Shown one piece after another: positions 41,690 to 53,872 of a stretch of 64,000 nt of DNA. The translations under genes were made by a program, and so were the position numbers. Each line of letters starts with the position of its first letter. Position 1 is the first letter of the stretch. The notes beneath the pieces were generated by a model. That model did not search any database, was not told where the DNA came from, and saw only the letters and a list, made by a program, of their open reading frames with translations. The stretch comes from Anaeramoeba flamelloides (Eukaryota; Metamonada; Anaeramoebidae), in NCBI GenBank assembly GCA_027625915.1, contig JANTQA010000076.1, forward strand, positions 3,969,501 to 4,033,500. Direction: 5' to 3'.

Positions 41690-44160
41690 CTAATTCTCGA
41701 TCAAATAATTCAAACTAGAATCAGTACTTAATTGATAATAATCAACTGCATCAAACAATTGGTCCAAATTTTTTTCGGACAGGTTTGAAGGCAATTGATC
41801 CGAATAAAAGTATTGAATCAAAGCTGAAAAAGACCTTTGGGATTTTTCTGTTTGGTCTGTAACTTGGCTGATTTCATTTACACTGAGGAATAAACCTCTG
41901 AACATTTCGCTTCTAGCTGCCAAAACAAATTTATGGGCTTTGACAATTGAATCATTATTCAATTTCAAAGTAAAATCCTTAGAATCATTCATATTATATA
42001 ATTTCTTTAGGTCATTAACAAAGGAAACTTTGCCAGTTTTTGATTTCCAATTTAATTTTAATAACTTTGAGATTTCCTTTATTGAATTTTTTTGTTCATT
42101 ATTTTGGATCAAACCAGAATAAACCCAAGAAAGGAAATGTTTTAGTTGTTTTATTTTAAAGCATTTTAGAGTTTTTAAAATTTTATTAAAATCATCATCA
42201 TCGACCTCATCATTATTATCACTCTTATGAATAATGTTATTATTATTACTATCGCTACCCCTCCGCCCACTGTTACGATTACAATTACGATTACTATTAT
42301 TATTAATGTTATTTTCTAAACGGCAAATTATCATTTCTTTATGAAAACCAATTTTTTCGTTAAAATTGGTATCCAGGAAATAATCACAGAATTCTTGTCT
42401 ATTAAAAAGTTGCAAAAAGTCAAAACAAATTTGTTCATAGGATTTTAATAGCTTTTGAATAGAAAAGGATTCGATGTCGATTATTTGGAATTCATCATTT
42501 TCAATTATTTTGGCACCATGGTCTAATAATAGTTTGACTACCTCTTCATGGTCGTTTTCTGCTGCAACCATTAGGGGGGTCATTTCATTTTCGTCTTTGA
42601 TATCAAAGTCGACATTATTTTCGATCATGATTGTGGTAATCTCCAAATCGCCGACTTGGCAAGCGATATGGATCGGCGTTTCGGAATAGAAATTGACAGA
42701 GTGCAAGTTTGCCTTGCGACTGAATAATTCGACAAAGATGTCAACGTGCTTGTTTTCAATTGCAATGAAAACGGCGGAAAATCCGTCCTTTGGATCGCAA
42801 TAGTGAAGATCTGCTTGGTGATCAAGAAGCGTTTTCACAGTTTGTAGGCTACCGTTTTGGCATGCGATCAAGAGTGGGGTCCACCCATCGTAGGTTTGAT
42901 CAACATATGCGCCAGAGGTAAGCAAGAGTTGTGCCAGTAAATTATTGCACTGGTGCGCAGCAAGGTACAGGGGGAAATTGCCCTTGTCGCTTTTCGTGTT
43001 TAAACGCGCTCCTGCTAAAATCAGTTCCTGGACTATCTTCACATTGCCAGACTCGCACGACAGGTACAGCGCATTACACCCGTTTTTATCCTTCCTTTCC
43101 AAATCGATGTTGTTATTCAAAAATAATTGCAAAATTTCAGACTTGCCATACTTGGCGGCAATCATCAGCGGAGTGCGCTTTTCTTGATCTAAACTCGAGA
43201 TATACGAGCCATATTCGATCAGAAGAAAGACCACTTGCAAATTGCCTGCTTTTGTTGCAACGTGCAGGGCAGTGTCCCCCTTGCTCGTCTTTTGGTTCGG
43301 GTTTAGATGTTTCAATAAAAATAATTCAATAACCTGTAAATTGCCCTTCCTAACAGCAGCCAGAAAGGCCCCAAAGCCCCTTTTGCCATTGATCGTGTTT
43401 ATCGTCTCATATGACAAAAAGATCTTTGTCAAATCCAAATTTCCAGATTTCGACGACAAAAATAGCCCTGCGTGCCCTTTGTGGTTCTCAACAAACGGGT
43501 GTGTTCCTGTTTTTAAATACTTTCTAACTTGCTCAACATCATTATTCCTTATTGATTCAAAAAGTTTTTGGTTTTCCTAAAAGAAAAACAGTGAAAATTA
43601 TTTTTTTTTTAAATTAGGAAGAATTATTGATCAGAAGAAAGTAGTTGAGTTTTTCAGTAAAGCCCATTATTTTTGAATAGTTTACAATTTCCATACCAAA
43701 AGAGTTGAAAAAAAAAAATAGATTCTGGAAAATAAAAGTTTGTTGTTTATTTTTTTTTGTTTTGTTTTTTGTTTTTTGTTTCTTGTTTCTTGTTTTCCGC
43801 AACAAAAACAGTTTTTATTTATTTGTTCTTGAGTTTTTGGATGACAATTTTACTTACTTGTGAAAATTTGTTTGTTTGATAGCTTTTTGATCGTTTTTTT
43901 TTTTTTGAAGATAAATTTTTGATCTTACTAAATGATTCTGATTCTTGGTCAGTTTCTGTTTCCTCTTCCTTTTTGTTTCCTTTTCTTGATTGTTCCTTTC
44001 CCTTTTTATTTTTCTTTTTCTTTTCTTGATTGTTAACACCAACACTTTTTTTTGAGCTTTTTTCAAAGCCAAATTCTGTTAAATCACAATAATTTTGTAA
44101 ATCTATTGCCGAAGAACTCTCGAAAATTGAGGTGGATTGTTCATCTTTTGTTTTAAACAT
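41690..44160 (-). CDS. ankyrin-repeat protein with two C-terminal BTB/POZ domains (two exons)
   Basis: Exon 1 44160-43858, intron 43857-43577, exon 2 43576-41690; spliced product about 729 aa. The splice (CACAA|GTAAGT ... TTTCTTTTAG|GAAAAC, phase 0) joins two frames and restores the first ankyrin repeat. Exon 1 encodes a Ser/Lys/Glu-rich, probably disordered, highly basic segment. Exon 2 starts with about eleven ankyrin repeats (KGDTALHVATKAGNLQVV, RTPLMIAAKYGKSEIL, WTPLLIACQNGSLQTV and others). Next comes a first BTB-like domain (FCDYFLDTNF..IGFHKEMIICRL .. LKHFLSWVYSGL) interrupted by an Asn/Ser/Asp insert, then a second BTB (SKDFTLKLNNDSIVKAHKFV to the end). BTB proteins often recruit substrates to Cullin-3 ligases through protein-binding repeats; that role is inference. 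The ankyrin part has more G/C-rich codons than the BTB part. Confidence 0.9.
43577..43857 (-). other. intron of the ankyrin-BTB gene (281 bp)
   Basis: Donor GTAAGTA and acceptor CTGTTTTTCTTTTAG match the general spliceosomal consensus. It contains pyrimidine-rich TTTTTTGTTTTG-like repeats. Removing it joins two frames in phase 0. Confidence 0.85.
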
Positions 44161-45520
44161 TAAAAATATTTTGAGATCAGTTTATATTTCTCTTTGGGTT
44201 GGTGTTATTTATTTAAGTTTGCCAAAGGTAAAGTTGTGTAAGGTATTTTTTTTGATCGAAAATGCTAAAATGGTAAAAAAATAAAATATACCTACTTTTC
44301 TCATTACAACAAAACGGTCCACAATATTATCGCCTTGAATGTTTTTTGATCTTTTTTTTGATAATGTTACTTTGAGTTATTAAGTAACTGAAATCTTCAT
44401 TTTGTTTTTATTTACTAAAAAAACCTTCTTCATTTATTAAAATTCAGATTACAAGAATGTGATCATCAAACTTTATTGTATTCTTTTTATTTCTGTATAG
44501 GGGTGGTATATAAAGAGTTTTTAGAAATAAAATTTATTGTTTATTCTGTTTTTTTATAAAATAATTGAACAAATACCAAGATCTGCTATATTTTTCTAAT
44601 AATATCAACTTTAATTTGTTTTTTTTAAAAGTTAATATGGAATAAGATAACAATGACCATTTTCTCAGTAAGTTACTGATTTAAATATGTCATATTCTCA
44701 TGAAAAAGGATATTTAATCCACTTTTTGACATGAATTATGGTATTTAAAGCTCAAAAAAAACAAAATTAAAGAAATAATCTGAACGAAAATTTTAATTTT
44801 TACATTTTTGAAATTAGAATTTCTTTTTTTTATTTGAAAAGTTAAGGAAAATTTTAGATAAATTTAAAACAAAAAGAAAAAAAATAAAAATGTTTGCTTG
44901 ACCACAAAATTTCACAAAGGTTGGTTTAAATATGAAGAAACTTTTAACCTTGATACAAAAAATTTATATTTTTGTTAATTAACTTTCGTTTATTTGTAAA
45001 TTGCATTTATAGAAAATTTTTTTTTGAATTGAAAAGGTTTTCTTTAAGTTGAAGACGCTCATCTTCAGTTTGGTTTCTTGAACCTTTTAGTTGAAATCCA
45101 CAATAACAATATATATTGAGATCTTTTATTTGTTTGTTCGATTTGGTACTTTTTAATTATACAAAATTTACTACAGTAAATAATCAAAACCTTTCAAAAG
45201 ATATAATTTTGACCTTATGAGATATAATGATATCAAATTATAGTATGTGTAATTTATTAAAATTTTTGCCACAATATGACCTGTTTTAGATTATTAACCT
45301 TGTCATGTAAAAATCCCTTATTTTTTTTTCCTATTATTTATTTCCAAATCAAAAATTTGAAAAAAAAACATTGATTATTTTCATATTCAAATTCTAATTT
45401 AACAACCCAAAGAATTGTTGAACCAAGTTTGAAAATAAAAAATCTTTTAAGAGTTGTTTAACAGTAAATTTTTGAAATAGATATTTCCAACTGACTCTGA
45501 ATTTTCTGCAGAATCAAATT
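44161..45520. other. 5' flank of the ankyrin-BTB gene and spacer
   Basis: Noncoding A/T-rich sequence. No repeat family recognised. Promoter presumably within the first few hundred bases. Confidence 0.5.
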
Positions 45521-45521
45521 A

Positions 45522-46985
45522 CAGTATTCTGAGAATTTTTTTAAAGTTGAATATAATAATATCAAAGCTGATAATGAAAAAAAATCACAAATTAACTTTT
45601 ATTCAAATTTACAAGAGATCTTCAAAAAATAAAATTCCAAATCACAAAATGACTTTAATTATTGAAAATTTGCTGAGAATACACCTTAAACTCACTCTTA
45701 AATTGATGAAAATTTTGTTTTATAATGCTACTAGATTATTTTTCATGAAAATTACTTTTAATAATTTTGTTGAAATTTTTAACCTGTAATGTTCACTTGG
45801 GTAAATTGGATTTTTACTATTCCAGGTTTTTATGATAATATAATTACTATTGTGGAATAAAATTTTTAAATAAAAAAATTTGTCGAAATTATTTTCCTAA
45901 AAAATATTAATTTAATTGTAAATATTACTGAAAAAAAAAATACCAAGTAATTAATTTACTGTTCTTAAAAGAATTGCTTTGGATAATCTTTTGTATATAA
46001 CCCTAATGTAATTATTACTACCTTTGATAACTGAACGATCTGTTGATCCAAAACATTTATATTGTCGTATCACAAAGAAACACATTTTTAATTGGGGAAC
46101 ATCAGTGGAAACAAAAAGTAACAAAAAAAAAAAAAAAAAAAATAAACTTGAAATTATAATCCCTAATATTATTAATAATAAAATTAATAAATTAAATTTA
46201 AATCTACTTTATTATCGAAATAGTAAGAGTGGTTTTGGAGATCGCAAAATAGTCATATTGTTTCGACAAATTTTTAATGATTGATCAATCAAGTGAAAAC
46301 ATCTGATTAAAAGATAGTCTTTATAAAAAATTTGTTGCACTGAATCCCCAATTTTACCTTTAATCATTTATTTTTGAATAGTTTTTCCTTTTTAATATCA
46401 CTGATGTTCTCCAATTAAATATTGTTTTCACTTTTTTTTCCCTGTTTCACTTTTTTTCACAAATTAGTATTTATTGATTTAAAGAATTTTTTTTTAGCAC
46501 TTAGACCTTAGAACTTGTCAATTTTCAATTACAAAAAAACATAACAAAAGCTTGGGTTAGGTTGTGGATAGATTACTTGATTATATTATTTATCAATTCA
46601 AAAATACCTTTTCTTAAAGACTAATTTTGCTTGATCCATTTATTTATATAATCGATCTACTATTGTTAAAATAACTCTGAGATTTGGTAGGTTAGGGTTT
46701 CAAATAAAAAGCCTATTTTTTTTTGATATAGAATTTTTTATAAATTAAAAGACCAAAGAAAAGGAAAATAAATAATACGTAAATATTATATTAGTCTCTT
46801 ACAGTCTTTGTATTTACAGTCTTTCCAAGTCTACTATATAATTTTAAATAAAATACAATCGAATTTTCTATTCCTATTTTTTTTGAATAATAACTCATAT
46901 TTCCGATTTTTTTGAAAATAGAAAATAAGAATAAAAAAATCAATTGTGTTTTATTTGAAATTTTATGGTAGCCTTGGAACGGCTG
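45522..46985 (+). mobile_element. putative long F3-family element with a nested F2 MITE
   Basis: The right end (TATGGTAGCCTTGGAACGGCTG to 46985, then TA) matches the right terminus of the F3 copy at 37436-37837. The left part (TACAGTATTCTGAGAA from 45520, then AAAGTTGAATATAATAATATC) aligns with the interior left half of that copy, including the shared frame KVEYxNxKAxxEKK. An F2 MITE at 46070-46467 lies between. Whether both ends belong to one element is inference; they could be two separate relics. Confidence 0.4.
46070..46467 (-). mobile_element. Tc1/mariner-type MITE, family F2, inverted copy (about 400 bp)
   Basis: Inverse of the 7776-8193 copy: the interior GGTTTTGGAGATCGCAAAAT, then AGTCATATTG...TTTTTAATGATTGATCAATC, is the complement of that element's centre. 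Ends are imperfect inverted repeats with TTTTTAATTGGGGAACATCAG on the left and its complement on the right; TA candidates at 46068-46069 and 46468-46469. Confidence 0.7.
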
Positions 46986-47876
46986 TATAAGAAAAAATCT
47001 TAAAATGAAGTATCAAATATAAAAAATAATACACAGAAACTAGAATAAATTTTTAAGAAAATCTTAATTAAAAAAAACAACAAATATATAGAAAATTAAA
47101 AAAATTATAGAAATAATTATAAAAAAATAATTTTCTCAAAAGTCAATGAGTATACTTTCAAAGATGGGCTATACGATTGTACAGTGAATCAAGTTTTGTA
47201 TTTAAACAAGGAAAAAAAAAAAGTCAGGGTTTTTATTTGTTTGAAAACTGAATTTTATTCTCTGTTCACAACTATTATAGGTTGCTGTAAGTAAATCCCC
47301 TTGAATGCTTTTAATTTCAAAAAAATCTCACTGAAAATGCTTATAAAATACAAATTGTAAATATAAAAACCCAAAAAATTCTCTTTTTAGTTATAAATTC
47401 TGTTTTTTCATATATAATTCACTCAAGTGAAATATCTAGGTTTTTGACAATCACTTCAAATTTGGATTGATTTTTTAATAGTATTTGATTTTCCTATTCA
47501 TTTAATTCTACTTTAATTTCTGATTCTTTTAATTTTTATCACAATTGAAGAAATTATATTTTCCTTGGCATGTAGAACTCTGACTATGATTATTATTATT
47601 TCCATTTTCTTTTTCATTCTTATTGTGCTTTCGATAATATAATTATATTTATTGTAACTCTTTATCAATTGACTGAATTGCTTGTTTTGGAAATTTAAGA
47701 CTTTATTTCAAGTATTTTTGTATTTATCAAATAACATCAAAATTGTCTTTAAAATCAAAAAGATTATCTTAAAAAATTGAGTTTGTTTTCAAATCATTTT
47801 TCTAACAAACACTTTAAAACTTTAATAACAATCAAAACAAAAAAAAATAATATTACAAACAATATTCTCTTCATAA
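46986..47876. other. spacer 5' of the two-exon unknown gene
   Basis: Noncoding. Around 47480-47660 the sequence is slightly richer and has coding-like words on the minus strand with stops, perhaps a relic; not strong enough to call. The A/C-rich 47820-47876 stretch looks like the 5' UTR of the next gene. Confidence 0.45.
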
Positions 47877-48574
47877 ATGAGCACAAACTATGTCTCCATT
47901 CTTGAAAATATCCTCAAGTACCAAAAAAAAAGTGATTCAGTCAAAATGATGATGGTGAAAACAATCACTACAAAGATGGTGAAATCAGCCTTGTTTAAAG
48001 ACAAAGACATAAATTCTCTTTTAAGATATGCGTGCAGTTTGAGGCATTCGCCTGGCAAGGAGTATCCAAAACACCAAACCATTGAGATCCGAAAAAAGGC
48101 GTGTGATTTAATTTTGGAAGAAATTTCAAAGTACCACATCAAAGCATATCAAACACACCTCAATTTAAAATGGTTTTGTACATTCCCAAAAGACGACTTT
48201 AAAGGGTGGTTTCAGCTCCGTTACCAAGTTTACAAAAGATACAAGAATCCCAACACTTTAATAAGAAGCCAGATTGTTAGTATCATTGGGACATTATTCA
48301 AGCAAAATCTACAGGACAATTACAAGTGGACAATTATTAGGTTTGGATTACTTGATAGAACCTTTGTTCCACAAAGCACAGAGCAGGTTATTGATGTATG
48401 CCATTGTTTTTTTATTTCCTCTATGTTTTTTTTTTTTTTTTATCATTTCTATTTTTAAAGATTTTTTATGTGTATAACCCTTTCACAACAAAGAAACTAT
48501 GGTGTACTGGAATACATTTTAATGTTATTTGTTTTTTTTTTTGGACAAGAAGCAAACAAAGAAACCTTCACTGA
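47877..48574 (+). CDS. unrecognised protein, two-exon model (about 210 aa)
   Basis: ATG at 47877. Exon 1 (47877-48395) encodes a balanced, globular-looking sequence with no low complexity: SVKMMMVKTITTKMVKSALF, SLLRYACSLRHSPGKEYPKH, LKWFCTFPKDDFKGWFQLRY, IIRFGLLDRTFVPQSTEQVID. A 65-bp intron follows (48396-48460; donor GTATGCC, T-rich tract, acceptor TTTTTAAAG). Exon 2 in phase 0 reads IFYVYNPFTTKKLWCTGIHF.. to TGA at 48574. Another frame past an 11-T run (QEANKETFTEFSQKTILKFY.. ending near 48663) is also protein-like, so the true 3' end may differ by a homopolymer length error or a further intron. I do not recognise the family. The many aromatic and basic residues suggest a folded domain, perhaps nucleic-acid binding. 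Confidence 0.6.
48396..48460 (+). other. 65-bp intron of the unknown gene
   Basis: GTATGC donor, long T tract and AAAG acceptor; shortest intron seen here. Phase 0 on both sides. Confidence 0.65.
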
Positions 48575-48663
48575 ATTTTCACAAAAGACAATCTTAAAAT
48601 TTTATCTCAAATATAAAAACAATTCTAATACCCAAAAACTGTTCTTTCAAAAGAACCTAAACT

Positions 48664-49979
48664 AAACTTTTCTTTAGAATTTGCAAAACTTTGTTCTTTC
48701 ATGAATTATTGTAATAGAATTTAAAAATTTATAATTAAAACTTTTTCATTTTTTTTTTTTTGATCTTTGTTCAATAAGAATTTTGAACCAATTTCAATTC
48801 ACTTGGTAACAAAAATGAGATGAATTTGAGGATACTTTTGAAGGAAACTTTTATGAAAATAAAATGAAGTTTGGTTGAAAAATCAATTGAATTTTTTGAA
48901 TGAAATTTAATGAATGATCAACAAAATATTCAATGAAATTTCAAGGGAATTTTTATTGAAAATTTTTAGGAGTTTAATGAAAAATGCTTAAATATATATA
49001 TATGAAAAATAAAAGTAAATTTATTGAAAATAATAAAAGAGACATTTATTTTTTTTGATTTTGTATGAGAAAAAAGAAACACCACCAAAAAAACAAAAGA
49101 ATAGAGAAAAAAAAAGAAAAGAAAAAAAAAGTAATAGAAATGTAACAATAAAAAAAGTTACAAGATATAATCGCCAAAAGATCTTCTAAAGTCATTATTT
49201 TCCAAAAGTTTTGCTTCTTGAAATAGCCAAATTTATTTTAAGAAATTACCTTTCTATTTATTATTTTATTTTGGTTTTTATTGTCACTTATTTTATTTTT
49301 AAATATTATTTATTGTTGTTGGAAAAAGAAAAAGAAAAAAAAAAAACAAAAATTAACTAAAAAGACTCGAAATTAAGCCAAAGTTCTATTATTCATTTAT
49401 TCCAAGTCAAACAAAAAAAACAAATCCCAAAAATTAAAAGTAATAAAATAAAAAAATGAAAATCTGGAAATCTTTCAATTTTTTTTCCATAAATTAAGAG
49501 AGAAAATCCGAATAAATATTGGGAATAAAAATGAATAATTTATATTAATTGTAAAAACAACTGGAGATGAAAAATCATTTTACAATTAAAAAACTTGCCG
49601 ACTATTTTACACCCCAATTATTAAAAATCATTAAAAATTAAAAATTTCTCTTTCAATTTATATAGCCGTTTTAAAAAATGTTCACTGAATATTTATAATA
49701 TAACAAAAAAATATGTCTATTGAAGTTTTCCGATTTTTTTATAGATATTTTTGAAAATTTTTTTTTTCACGCTTTTTTAAAAATGAGAATATTCTTGTGT
49801 TAATTTTTATTCATCAACATATATATATATATACATGTAAAACACATACTAAAAAATCACTTTATAAAAATTATATAATTTTTTCTCTATTACATCAAAA
49901 CGAATATTCATAATTTTATATATAAAACAAATAGTGTTTTTTCAATTGGACGTTGAATCCAAACTTAAATAACATAAAC
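48664..49979. other. AT-rich spacer 5' of the deubiquitinase
   Basis: Noncoding, with repeated A-rich motifs and a short ATATATAT run near 49815. No repeat family recognised. Confidence 0.5.
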
Positions 49980-50840
49980 ATGAATGAGTATATAATATCA
50001 TTATCTCGATTGATTTCAAATTATTTTGACAGTTTGAACGATTATCCATTTGAAAAGATATTAGAAAGAATTTTTTTCTTACTAATAAATGAAGAAACAA
50101 ACAAAATTTATTCAAATTTAAAAATTATTTTACGGAAAATACCAATCAATCTTTCCTCAAAAATCCCAATATTTTTTGATCAATTTAAAGAATCAAAAAT
50201 CAATATTTTAATAATATTATTTCGAATATCTGATTTTGAATTTGATGAATTCATTGCAAATTGGGCAATTGAATTAATTAATTACTGTTTTGAAAAAGGA
50301 CATTTAGAAATTTTATGGAAAGTATTCACATTTAAATTTAAGGCCATTTTTAAACAATTATTAGATCCAAAATTAAAACGGGGGGCATTCCCATTTATCA
50401 AATATGTATTATTGGGCAACACCGTATCACCATTCACCTTTCATTTAATTGTTGAAGATTTTGTTAAACTTTTGGAATCTATAAAAAATTCCAAGGATGA
50501 AAAAGATCAAAATTTTTTTCAAACGTTATTATTATTAATGAATTGTTTAGTTTACCAATTTAGAGGATTCCCAGAATTATATGAATCATTTTCACCTTTT
50601 ATAAATAATTATCCACAACCCACTGAAAAAAAAATGAAAGAAATTTGGGAAAGCAATTCATGGTTTCAAACATTTGACAAAGATTCATTATCAAGGGTAT
50701 ATTCTTTAACACAAAACTTGTCACAAAGTGAAAGAGCACGCGAAGGTGTAGGATTAAAAAATTTAGGAAACACTTGCTTTATTAATTCATTTTTACAAAG
50801 CTTGTTTTTATTAAAAGGATTTAAATCGGAAATTTGCAAA

Positions 50841-50877
<37 letters not shown>

Positions 50878-51788
50878 TTTTTAAAAAACAATTGCAAAAA
50901 TTATTTGCATTTTTACTTTTTTCAAAAAGAATGGCAATTGAGCCCAAAGAGTTTTTTTTTAATTTACCCAATAGGTATTCTAATAGAACACAACAAGATT
51001 CATCTGAATTTGGAGTATTTTTATTACAACAATTAAATGAAATTTTTATAAAAAAATATTTTAGTGGGTTTCAAGAAACTACTATTACCTGCTCAGAATG
51101 TAACACCACAACAACAAAAAATGAAGAATTTATTCAAATTATGCTACCATTCCCAGAAACCGAAATATATAATGAAAGAGAAAATACATTCACAATTCAA
51201 CAGTTATTAGAAAATTTATCCAAACCTGAAATTTTAGATGGCAATGATAAATTTTTTTGTTCGAAATGTAATAGAAAATGCGTCGCTATACGAAAGACAC
51301 AAATTACGCAATATCCAAGATATTTTTTCATCACTTTAAATAGATTTTATTTTGATAAAAAAACATTGAGAATCAATAAAATTGTTTCAAAAATCGATCC
51401 CCAAGAAGAATTCAAATTTGGAAATATATCTTTAAAATTATCCTCTGTTATCATACATTCTGGAGTGTCTCCAAACTCTGGCCATTATTTCACTTATGGC
51501 AATGATCGAAGTTGGGTTTTATTCAATGATAGTATCGTAAAGCCTTCCTCGATAGAAAATTTAAAAAATGTACAAAAAACTTTTAAATATGATACACCTT
51601 ATATATTTTTTTATAAAACCGAACAAGTTATCAAAGAAGAAGAGCAAATGGGAAACATTATAATGGATCAAGATTTGGTGAAAATGGTTCAAATTGATAA
51701 TACCAAATTCCAACAAGAAAAAGAAGATCAAAGAAATAAAAAAAATATTTTTTATTTACCACCTTCCAGTTTTAACCCAAACCAATTC

Positions 51789-51820
<32 letters not shown>

Positions 51821-51884
51821 AGATCCACGATTTGGCGGAATGAATAATATGAATAATAATCAAACTAACAATTGGATTTTTTAA
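49980..51884 (+). CDS. ubiquitin-specific protease, USP35/USP38-like
   Basis: 634 aa from ATG at 49980 (an upstream in-frame extension begins at a TTG and is not used). Residues 1-240 are helical, HEAT/ARM-like, without low complexity, as in USP35/38. Catalytic domain about 255-550: Cys box GLKNLGNTCFINSFLQSLF with C266; KKQLQKLFAFLLFSKR and RTQQDSSEFGVFLLQQL, which match USP35/38 closely; zinc-binding CxxC pairs at C371/C374 and C427/C430; His box NSGHYFTYG with H502; and WVLFNDSIV supplying N516/D517. The triad looks intact, so an active peptidase removing ubiquitin from substrates is expected. Two odd tracts come from trinucleotide repeats: an Asn run (about 288-299, AAT repeats) inside the catalytic domain and an Asp run near the C terminus (GAT repeats). 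Family level is firm; the USP35/38 subfamily is moderate. Confidence 0.92.
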
Positions 51885-53305
51885 AACAATAAAAATAAAC
51901 AATTATACATTTTTTATTTAAATTCGGGTTTAATTTTTATTTGTTTGTTTATTGTTTTAAAAAATATAGTGATACTTCAATAATTAAATAGATAATTAAT
52001 TTTCTCCAATTTGATTTACTTATAATTTATATATATTACACCATTTTATGAATCAGCTGCATGTAAAAATAAAAAATAAAGTATAGACGAAGAGACATTA
52101 CAAGATTTTAAGAAAGAATTAAAAAAAAAAATTAAAATTTGTATTATTTTTGTTAAATATTATTTTGAATTTTTTGAAAAATAAATAAATCAAAAAATAT
52201 TCAGAAAACATTTTTAATTAACAAAAGGGATTTTCAGTAATTTCTATGAAGGAATAAAAAAAAATATTTTGAAATAAAGACCTGTATTGAGATTTAATAG
52301 ATCAAGAAGAAAAAAGAAAATGTTTTTAAAAATCAACACGTATTCCTCCATTTTTTGAGATCAGATTTTTTTTTTGAAATTTTTTAGGTAATTTATATTA
52401 TGTATTTTATTTTAATATAATATATTTTACAGAATCCATTTTATGTAAATAATATTATGTGATTTCTGTTGTAAAGTATAATTTTTTGTAATTTTTTATA
52501 CTTTAATAAATTACAATCTAAGTAAAAATGGTAAAATAATAATATGAATTTGATACACGTTAAATAGATAGATCTCTGAGAAGAAATTTATTTTGGTAAA
52601 AAAGAGTTTCAAGTGATAAGAAAATACCATTAAATTATGTACATAAAAGTAAAGAAAAAAAAATTTATTATATCCTTCTCAAAATCGGGAATTCTTAGGA
52701 ACTATTAAAAAAATAGAATAAAAATTAATATATATATATTATTGAATCACAATACTCGTCATAATACCTAGAAAAAAATAATCAAAGCCAAAAAGTTTAT
52801 TCTTTGATTTTTTTAATTTTTTGAATTAAACAATTTTTATTGATTTTTTGTTCTTAAAATTTCCAAAAAAAAATCATTTATTTTTATGTTTTTGTTTAGG
52901 AAGTCCTTTTATATAATTTTTGTCTCATATTCAGATTCAGTATAATATTACCTTAATATATGACTCATTTAGAAATTTTTTTAAAAACAATCTCTTTTGG
53001 AATTACTGCCTTGTGATTCATTTAATGTAAAAAGATTGCATAAAAAATCTAATAACTATAAAAACAATAAAACGATACAATTTTTTGATAATTTTTTTTT
53101 TGGAGTTATAGTTACAAAAAGTATAAACAATTTTTCTTAAAATGTTGAATCACTTTATATTGTTATTGAAAATGGCTGTGTAGATTCTATCTCAGATTCT
53201 TTCCAATTTTTTTTTCATTTTATAGATAATGAAAGAGTTGATTATTAGTTGTTTTTTTCAAATTTCTTTACTTTTTTTTTTTTTTCAAAATAAAAAAAAC
53301 TGCCA
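51885..53305. other. AT-rich spacer between convergent genes
   Basis: Noncoding, between the ends of the deubiquitinase (plus) and importin (minus) genes. Short (TA)n near 52728. No gene recognised. Confidence 0.5.
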
Positions 53306-53382
53306 TTAGATTTTCTGGGATTTAGAAGAATGGATAAAATCCATGATTTTACTTAATTCTATTAAATTCTGGAAAAGCTAGG
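53306..53382. repeat. fold-back repeat, copy 2 (hairpin 2 type)
   Basis: Pairs AGATTTTCTGGGATTTAGAA with TTCTATTAAATTCTGGAAAA around a short loop; matches hairpin 2 of the copy at 28525-28595. A T run and A run lie just upstream, the remains of hairpin 1. Confidence 0.6.
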
Positions 53383-53603
53383 CACTCTACGGTACTATAG
53401 GGAACTTTTCCTAATTTAGAAATTAATATTTAGAAATTTTAATAACAAAACATAATATTCATTAGCATTAATTAACGATAAAATAAATAATGAGTCTTTA
53501 TTCTCATTAATATCAAAGATATTATTTTGATTATTTTAAGGAATTTAAATTTTTAACTTTAATCCAAATAGTATAATTTTCTTTATAGAACAGGCTGTCG
53601 TTA

Positions 53604-53677
53604 GGTTTTTTTTAATTTAAGAAATAAGCAGAAAATTTAATAGATTTTCTGTTTATTTCTTATATTAAAAAAAAACC
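53604..53677. repeat. fold-back repeat, copy 3 (hairpin 1 type)
   Basis: GGTTTTTTTTAATTTAAGAA, then ATAAGCAGAAAAT, pairs with ATTTTCTGTTTATTTCTTAT, then ATTAAAAAAAAACC; over 30 paired bases with few mismatches. Matches hairpin 1 of the copy at 53873. Confidence 0.7.
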
Positions 53678-53872
53678 TATACACTGCCACATATAAAATG
53701 ACAGATATTTTCAATTATTTCTAATTTGAAGAATTTTATACAGGAATTGCAAGATTTTGTTTTTATTTTATTATTTTCATAAACATGAGAATATCTGTTT
53801 AGGATATTTCTTTATTTTCTTAATTATATTTCGAAGTAAAGCCCTTCCTTTTTAAAACTATTTTTTGTCATT

